Assembly (NCBI RefSeq): GCF_042100115.1
Contig: NC_091274.1
Span: 3,038,001-3,102,000, forward strand
DNA from: Alternaria dauci
Taxonomy: Eukaryota > Ascomycota > Dothideomycetes > Pleosporales > Pleosporaceae
Direction: 5' to 3'
DNA length: 64,000 nt
A model generated the notes under the pieces. The model had not been told where the DNA came from and ran no database searches. It worked only from the letters and a program-made list of their open reading frames with translations. A program made the position numbers and the translations under genes. This document shows positions 57,453-64,000 of this stretch, in pieces (position 1 is the stretch's first letter; every line of letters begins with the position of its first letter).

Positions 57453-58497
57453 CGTGGAGTGTGAACACGGCAGCTCAGTGAACACTCGCCGTGTCGCAGG
57501 GTTTCGGCAGCCGGCACTCATGCACAGCTCCGGAAGTTAAAATCGCACGCATTATGGCTAGCTGCCTGGTTAGGGTGCGAGCTTCGTGCACCCGGTGATG
57601 AGGTAAAATCCAACGCCCTACACTTAGCTATGTAAGGGGGGGGGTTGGGGTTCGATTTTACCTCATCACCGAGTGGTGAAGGGCGAGGAGAGGAGGTGGG
57701 TCCCCCGAAGGTGGAGATCCAGGATCGACTTGGGATGATCGGAGTTTTGGCGTTTCTATAGAACATATACCTAGGTATTCCACCAACACGTGTCTTCCAA
57801 AGATTTCCAGATGATAGTCACATGAATGTCAATGTCTCGGTTTTTCTGTAGATAACATCTCTCGTGTTTTCGCAGCTCGCGGGCGAGAAGCGCAGGCGTG
57901 AAAAAAAAGCAACGCTAAGGAAATTTTTCAGTCCGCCCCACACTCGAAATATCCCAAAGTCTCCTCTCCTGGGGTCTTTTTCTGCGGTGATCCGTCGTGC
58001 GGCGTTGTGTAACGGCAAGCAGGCGGTCCATTAGGTTGTCTTCTTTGTTCTCGCATCACATTGCATTGTCGTACGGCCATTTTAAAGTTGTGATGCACGA
58101 TGAGATGTATCTCTTGGCTTTCAGAACCGATTTCCACACTAGCTGTTGCGCAAAGGCCTTGCGCATTGGCACCCATTTCCGTCGGGTGGTGTTCTGGATA
58201 TGGCCTCGCCCAATGACGAGCTAGGCGATCCTATCAAGCTCATGAGTAGCGGTCAGCAGTCGCGTGCAGACGCGAAAGTCGTGACCGACGTGCTGTAGAC
58301 ATCACGGAGGGACATGTATCGGCTGACTTGTGACATTGTTTCTACCAAGATGAACTATAGTCGCGCAACCACGGCAGCGGCGTAAATGGTCAGGCCTTTG
58401 TTGCATGCCATGGCAAAGTTCTACGAAAGTGTAGCGTCGCCTTTCGGTCTCGGTGGAGGCCTACTGTATCGCGACAATCATTGGGTCGTGATAGAGT
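57453..58497. other. Intergenic, 1.05 kb
   Basis: Contains a hairpin element at 57589-57675 and poly-G run. Short ORFs (e.g. 82 codons on -, 58176-57928) have no recognisable motif. Confidence 0.5.
57589..57675. repeat. Hairpin/MITE-like inverted repeat, 87 bp
   Basis: Eighteen-base perfect arms (57593-57610 and 57654-57671; CGGTGATGAGGTAAAATC) extend to ~25 bp with mismatches. The loop holds a smaller CCCTACA/TGTAAGGG inversion and a run of nine G. It may be a very small non-autonomous element. Confidence 0.75.
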
Positions 58498-59970
58498 CTA
58501 AGGTATTACGTGTTGCCAGCGAAGGATGTGCCACGGCGGCAACGGAGATTCGGTCTGAAACTTGCTAGGCTCGTGCTTTGCCCAACGGTTCTTCCAATCT
58601 CTCAAGGACCACCCACTATGCTCTTCAAGCATGCCATCGATATCATAGGGTGAGCCGGGATCGAAGTTGCATCGGATAATCGAGTCTCCAGTTGTTGAAA
58701 GCTTGTGAATCACGGTTGGGAGGCCTTCGTACTTATGGCCGGGGTGACTTCGTCTTTCAAGCCACGAAGGCATTTGGAGCGTACCGCTGGCATAGCAGGC
58801 GTCTAGTGCGGCTTGATATGTGGCGTCGCGTTGTACGATGCGAAACACACGAGACGTGTGCTCCAAGGTAGGCTCGCCATCCAGGATGAGCGTATACGAT
58901 CCCGCAGGCATCCCGAGAGACGGTAACGCCATTGCCTCCATGATCCATTTTCCAACTGACTGCGTGATGTTTGCGGCATGTAGACGGTCATAGTGGAGGC
59001 CTTCCGGCGCAGAACCTGACAGATTCCATAAATACTCTCTCTGCATGGTATGACAGACCGGGAAAATGGCTTTCCACAGGTTGACATGGCGTTCAACCCG
59101 AAGCGCGGCATTTGCCTGGCACAGCGGTATGAAACCTCGGCCGTGGCCTTCTGGTTGTGATACGGATTCCTGGTTTTCCAAAAGTATGATCCTACGAACA
59201 GAAGCGCGAATCGTGTCTGTACACGAAGCGAGGAATCGCAGTGCTAGCGCGGCCGCAGAGTAAGTGTAGTGCGTGTCCTCGAGATAATTCCGTGGTGAAT
59301 GGTCATTACCTACAACATCTAGCAGCCGATGTAGCTCGCAGCGATCGACAATACACCAAGGCTCAAGATGTAGGTCCTTGAGCTGTAACGGATCGCGATT
59401 GTTCGAAACGCCTCCAAAGCGAGCCTCCTCCAGGGACTTCACAGTATCAACATAGGCCGGGTTCCGGGAAACAAAGTACAGGACACGATGAAAGAAGTCA
59501 TTCCAGAGAGACATCGCTTCACCAAAACTATAGTCCGGGTGCGCAAAGTCCCAAAGAGTGCTCATGTCATTCTGAGCCCACCATGTCTCAACAAGTCCGG
59601 CGAATTGTGGATATTCTTGAATGAGTAGCTGTGCCATCTCGGGTGTGAATAGTTTGGGAGCTATGTGCTTTAGCAGAATTTGCTTAGAACACTTGAGTAT
59701 GTTGACTACACCGTTATGTGTACCCGCCATCTCTTGTGCAGTGGCTGAATAGGTGGTCGAGAAAGTAATCGCGTTCAGCTCAAAAGCGAGTCCGTTTAAT
59801 TCGGATGCAGCTTGTCGGCAGGTCGAGGCCAGCGCATAGCAAATATGGCTGCCATTAGCTTGCTTGAGCTTTTGTGTTGCTGGGTTGTACACGTAGCCGC
59901 CGTCGCACCGAAGATAGTAGCCGTAGATGATTTCCCGGAGCTCGCGCGGCAGCTGGAAAAGTGATGTCAT
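58498..59970 (-). CDS. Hypothetical protein with F-box/2EXR-like N-terminus
   Basis: Single exon, 490 aa. The N-terminus MTSLFQLPRELREIIYGYYL is the LPxELRxxIY signature shared by fungal 2EXR/F-box-like proteins; CYALASTCRQAASEL follows as the usual second helix. The rest is mixed helical sequence with no catalytic or repeat motif I recognise. Near the C-terminus lie several Trp-rich stretches (GWSLRDWKNRW, PPWHILRWQH). It belongs to the same broad class as the two neighbours at 50 and 56 kb but is not obviously a close paralogue. A TTAAATA box lies ~140 bp upstream. Function unknown. Confidence 0.72.
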   Translation of the reverse strand: MTSLFQLPRELREIIYGYYLRCDGGYVYNPATQKLKQANGSHICYALASTCRQAASELNGLAFELNAITFSTTYSATAQEMAGTHNGVVNILKCSKQILLKHIAPKLFTPEMAQLLIQEYPQFAGLVETWWAQNDMSTLWDFAHPDYSFGEAMSLWNDFFHRVLYFVSRNPAYVDTVKSLEEARFGGVSNNRDPLQLKDLHLEPWCIVDRCELHRLLDVVGNDHSPRNYLEDTHYTYSAAALALRFLASCTDTIRASVRRIILLENQESVSQPEGHGRGFIPLCQANAALRVERHVNLWKAIFPVCHTMQREYLWNLSGSAPEGLHYDRLHAANITQSVGKWIMEAMALPSLGMPAGSYTLILDGEPTLEHTSRVFRIVQRDATYQAALDACYASGTLQMPSWLERRSHPGHKYEGLPTVIHKLSTTGDSIIRCNFDPGSPYDIDGMLEEHSGWSLRDWKNRWAKHEPSKFQTESPLPPWHILRWQHVIP

Positions 59971-61890
59971 ACTGTGAGCGACCTGAGCCGAGTCGCTGAT
60001 TGGGTTCGAGATCTTCGTTCTTAGAGTTGAAGGTGGCTGACAAAGTATGGAGGAGTGGAAGGACGATGCTGGAGGCTGATGTGTGCGCAGCGAGGACCGG
60101 CTAGCGAGTTCAAGTATTTAAGTTGCAATTGAAGCCACGTAAGAGTCGCTGAGGCTTCCAAGAGTACCACGGAACGACATTCAGGCAACATAGTACCACT
60201 AGGCATGCATACATCACTCGTCACGCAGAATCAGCATGGGAAAGGCTTTTTTTTCGGGAGGGGCCCGTTAGTATGATTTTTTGTTTTCTGCAAGTGGGGG
60301 GGTATCATCAAAATAAAACTTCAAAAAAGTGAAAAGCAGCTATCCCTCTGCTTATCAGTCACAAAAGTCGATAAAAAAAAGATGAAGTAACAACGCGATT
60401 CGAACGCTGGACCGCTGTAGAACAAGTCAACATTGAAGACAGCGTCAACCTCTCAAAGTTATACTCACATCGGTGTTTCAGGTTGGTGAAGCTCCGACGT
60501 CTGTGCGCGAAAACCAAAGTCGAAAAAATTTGCTGAAGGCCTTTGCCAAGGTTAGCGCGGGAATGTTCCGCGGCGGGTCATCTGGAACATACAACCAAAA
60601 AGACACCCATCGAACCTTGGTAGGCCCAACGGGGATCGCCAGCTGGTGATGATGTCAGCAAGAGCATGGCGAACAAGAAGAGGCTGTACCTACCATTGGC
60701 TGGCGATACGATTGCAATGTGTTGCGAAGGGAGGAGGACACTGTTCGGCGCTCAGTGACTGCGCGTAGGAGCAAAGCCGATCCATCATCGCCTACCAGTA
60801 TCTTTACCACGATTGAGCTTGCCTGGAATTTCGTACGTTTCCATAAAAGCTGCAAAGTCAGAGCTGATAGCAAGTTGTTAATCCATGGTTGCCTTACCCC
60901 AGCTGCTTCTGACCTTCATACTAATACCGACTCACTGCAAGGTTAGATTAACCGCGAATGCGTAGACGGGATTGCTGCTCCTTACCTTCAAGTATCCCAC
61001 CGCATACGATCGAATCGCACCGCATACGAATACCTGTAGCGCATGAGTTTCCTGATGATAGCGTTGGAGGCAATCTCAGGGAAGCGGCGTACATGTATTT
61101 CCTCTGCATCATCCTCCGGGAGGTCTTCTGTCGCAGCCCAAAAACCCTGACTGGACTAGTGCCGATCGATCTGTCCATGAGTACTGTATAATGTGTCAAA
61201 CGAAAGTCGATGCGAAGATTCGTCGAAGGTCAAATACCACGATATGCCAGCCCTGCATACACCCGGGAGCCGCCCAAGGCGGTCCGCGACGAGTTGGACA
61301 AGCGATTCTGCTTTAATGTTAACCCTCCGTCCACGAACACCTTAACGTGTGCCACGTACACCAGAGTTCTGCTGCATATTCCAGGACAGCAGAGCATCTG
61401 AGAGGGATCAGATCGACACCTGTATTAGCGATATTGTTATAGAAGAGACTGTTGAGGAGAGGAGGACATGGATATGGTGGAAGAAGGTTAGGGAGGTCAG
61501 GCGCAAGGCTTGGCTTGACGGGCGCTGTGGCTGCACTGCGCAGCATATTAGTATGCATGTTATACTCTCGCCTCCTTTTGTAGATCTTACAGCTCCTTGT
61601 GTTCAGCTACATCTTTCTCCTTAACCGGGGGGGCTTCAGGCAGGAAACCCAGGCCTGGCTGCGTGGGCAAGTAGTCGACATTGAACGGGCGATGGAGGAT
61701 CGATATCCTGGGCTTGAGGAGAGGGAATTCGAAGAGATGCTATGGGGACAACTGGATATGTTGGCATTCGTGAACATAGCTGTTGACAAGACATTCAACT
61801 CACGAGAACAAGGCGTGGGCTGCGCTACTGTTGACATTCCTCCGACCAAAGCTGATTGTCAAGCAGCAGCAGCAGCCACACCACGGGTAG
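59971..61890. other. Intergenic/repeat-derived region, 1.9 kb
   Basis: Poly-A and poly-T runs, a degenerate pol III-like B-box (60390-60405) next to a T-run on the minus strand, and broken frames. One + frame at 61630-61890 (ETQAWLRGQVVDIERAMED) looks protein-like but has no clear start or family; it may be transposon debris. Confidence 0.4.
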
Positions 61891-62545
61891 CTAGTTAGTC
61901 GTTCTCGGGACTGCACAGCTGTCAGATGCCTGCGATATGCCTGTTGTGGTGATCCATTTTCCAGTACTCACAGGGGCGGCGGAGGCGGCGGCAGCGGAGG
62001 CGGCGGCGGTTGCGAAGGGCGGCTGCAACGAAGAATCCAAGTCAGTATCGGCGCCAACAAAAGCGCTGATGCTGAGAAGCATGGTCGCCTCATCCTGGTA
62101 CTTACAAATGGCGGAGGATGGCGTGTGTGTCGGAAGGTTGCTGCGAAAACCGCTGGGTCAGCCAACGCGCCAACAAGAGCCTCCAGCGTCCAAGAAAACG
62201 TATCGCGTCGAGGCGGAATCACCAGGTGTAACGTCCGACCAGGACTGAGGTGTTGATAGCTTACCGTCTCGTCTCCAGTAGGCGCATAACTGCCGCAAAG
62301 ACTCCAAGTTAGCCATATGCGCCAACAAAAGCCTCAGCGTCGAAATGAGATGTGTTGCGTCGAATCCAGGGCGCCAGGTGCAACGCGTAGCCAAAGTCCG
62401 GGTCTCGGTAACTTACTACTATCACATGTCTTCAGTGTCCGGCGTTTGCTGGAGAAAAGACCGAGTCAGCGGTTGATCCAGAGTCCAGAGTAGAAGGCCC
62501 AAGTACTTACTGACACACCACGTGCGTGCCAGCTGTGCTGAACAT
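61891..62545 (-). CDS. Candidate micro-exon gene with related tandem introns
   Basis: Splice signals define exons 62545-62511, 62448-62417, 62289-62265, 62140-62106, 62022-61972 and 61910-61891 (35, 32, 25, 35, 51 and 20 nt). Introns are 62510-62449, 62416-62290, 62264-62141, 62105-62023 and 61971-61911. Every intron has a GTAAG or GTGAG donor, CTAAC/CTGAC branch and CAG acceptor. The join runs ATG to TAG without a stop for 65 aa and is Arg-rich at its end; a 5' leader intron (GTAAGT, CTGAC, CAG) also lies just upstream. The product matches nothing known and may not be made; another frame of the 51-nt exon is Ala-rich. Three of the introns are related to one another. Confidence 0.35.
62023..62416 (-). 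repeat. Three mutually related introns (introner-like)
   Basis: Introns 62416-62290 (127 nt) and 62264-62141 (124 nt) align along their length, e.g. GTTGCACCTGGCG against GTTACACCTGGTG. They share CTTTTGTTGGCGC or CTCTTGTTGGCGC before the branch site. Intron 62105-62023 (83 nt) shares that 3' part (CTTTTGTTGGCGCC, then ACTGAC and TTGCAG). Confidence 0.7.
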
Positions 62546-62757
62546 GGGCCTGGAGTGACTGTCAGTCACTGATTCCATGGCTTTTATTACCTTGTACATA
62601 CTTACATAAGCCCGCGGTCACCTAGTTAGCGCTTCATCTCAAAAAAGTCTCCAAACGTGCTGTAACAACAAAAAAAAAAGTCTGCAAAGGCCGAAGCCAA
62701 TAAGGATAAAAAGGTAGTATTGATGTGGCTAAGAAGCTATGAAACGTCGTCCCCGTT

Positions 62758-64000
62758 TCACTCGATCCTACTAATGGTCCTTGTCCGGGGAAATTGGTAC
62801 TTCTCTTTGTCCTTGACCGAGTCGAACTGAGAGAGGCCGAAGTATGCAATAGCATATGACGTAAAGAGCTCGACGTCCTCGTGCACGAACTTCTTGAAGT
62901 CTTGATGTCCAGCGGCGGCGATCAGTGCTGGGAGATGAGATATGGTTTTCGGACATTCGAAGGTGAGATGCTTGAGAGTGTGCAGTGTAGCTCCACAAAG
63001 AGGACAGCTCATATCGGTGCTCTTGGTAACCACCCGGAGCACCGGATTCGTGTTCAATCCGATGTTGCCAGTCCGGATTTCTATAAGCAACGTTTGCTGT
63101 GCGGTATCCAATCCAACGTAAAGTGAAAGGCGGTGTTCCCCAGTCAGGATTTCATAGGCGGGATACTCTACCTTCAGATGGCCCCTTGGTTTCGCTACTT
63201 GCGTACGTCTCCAATGATCAAATAACCCTTTTGCCTTGTTGTAAATCTTCAACTGGTTGAAGTCCTTGATCCAGACCTTTCGCTTCGGGAGCTGAGTCCA
63301 TACACTTTCGAAGTCTTGTCCTTGGTAGCTCTTCTGTTGCTCATCGCGAATCTCTGCCACGCGGAGTCGAACAAGTTCGTTCATTTGTCTATGTGGATGG
63401 ACAGACGCCTTGGCGACACCCATCATAATCCTTGTTCTTCTGATGCGTGCATATTCCTCATCACCGTGATGAGAACACCGGTGGTTCATCGCGACCTCGT
63501 AAAGCTTCAACAGAATTGGAAAGACATGTAGCTCTTTCTGTATCAATTCCACGTTGGTACGCTTCCATGCCTTGGAGATGGCAAGTAGTATCTCGATTTG
63601 AAGCGACTGCAGAAGCTTCAAGGCGGGTGCGGAGATAACGAATTGGAACTTGTCGTGGCAAGGGTCATCGAAAGGGTCGTGGAGGAACCAAGCGGCGCAG
63701 GCGTATATGATCTTGGGAATGAGCTTGCCGTTGTAGAGTTGGAGGCGCTTCTCCAAAGTAACACCCCAAGTGGAACCAGAGAAACGCTGCATCGTCGCCA
63801 AGTCTTTGCGAATCCGATCGATCAGCTGACGAAGTATTAGCAGTTGTAGTAACGTTAAAGATTGAGATTAGCTTACGCTCAACACATGGGCTTCCCAAGT
63901 CAAGCGTCGGTCAAAGGTCACACCAAGAATCTTGATTGTCGGCTGGAGAATATCTTCTCTCTCCTTGGGGGTAAGATCTTCGAAGCCAATCATGGAAGGT
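62758..64000 (-). CDS. LINE-type reverse transcriptase, C-terminal part, with an intron (5' truncated by window edge)
   Basis: A partial non-LTR (Tad/I-like) reverse transcriptase. Exon 64000-63877 reads TIKILGVTFDRRLTWEAHV, the block following the RT palm in LINEs. Exon 63825-62758 continues with LYNGKLIPKIIYACAAWF, a long helical thumb and a zinc-knuckle-like end (CPLCGATLHTLKHLTFEC), stopping at RTRTISRIE. Between them, 63876-63826 is a 51-nt phase-0 intron (GTAAGC, TGCTAAT, CAG) with an in-frame TAA, so it must be spliced or the gene is broken. The catalytic FADD region lies outside the window. No RNase H domain follows in the visible part. Confidence 0.75.

Noticed and set aside
57928..58176. 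82-codon minus-strand ORF
   Set aside because: No recognisable domain, and neighbouring frames are similarly open.

Overview
The window is eukaryotic nuclear DNA from a filamentous ascomycete (Pezizomycotina), most likely a dothideomycete. Genes are compact, with introns of about 50-130 nt that mostly carry GTAAGT-type donors, CTAAC/CTGAC branch sites and CAG/TAG acceptors. The families present are typical of these fungi: a HET-domain protein, a DUF6594 protein, SamB/Mub1, a Dnf3-type flippase, a CBM18 chitin deacetylase, a P450 and F-box-like family proteins. No bacterial operons, rRNA, convincing tRNA or CRISPR were seen. Species assignment is inference.

Layout. 0-8 kb: 3' end of a type-B carboxylesterase, a DUF6594 membrane protein with two head motifs, a decayed zinc-finger-like locus and a HET protein. 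8-20 kb: housekeeping block of Dnf3-like P4-ATPase, SamB and a CorA-type transporter. 20-25 kb: gene-poor stretch with three small secreted cysteine-rich protein genes, each rebuilt here from 3-4 short exons. 26-31 kb: secreted chitin deacetylase with three CBM18 modules next to a GT2 chitin synthase. 33-40 kb: nucleotide-sugar dehydrogenase, Golgi GDPase and an EF-hand protein. 42-50 kb: P450, secreted protein with STIG1-like Cys repeats, a palindromic MITE-like element and a GH79 glycoside hydrolase. 50-60 kb: two related F-box-like genes bracketing a PPPDE-thioredoxin-PUL protein and an RNase H1, then a third protein with an F-box/2EXR-like start. 60-64 kb: repeat-derived DNA with a locus of tiny exons separated by mutually related introns, and the 3' part of a LINE-type reverse transcriptase gene that contains a spliceosomal-looking intron.

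Functional themes. Several genes act on the cell wall or on nucleotide sugars: chitin synthase, chitin deacetylase, UDP-sugar dehydrogenase, GDPase and GH79. Several encode secreted proteins that could act at a host or microbial interface. No secondary-metabolite cluster was recognised; the P450 stands alone. Exon borders were placed by eye from splice consensus and reading frame, so spliced models are supported by phase but not by transcripts.
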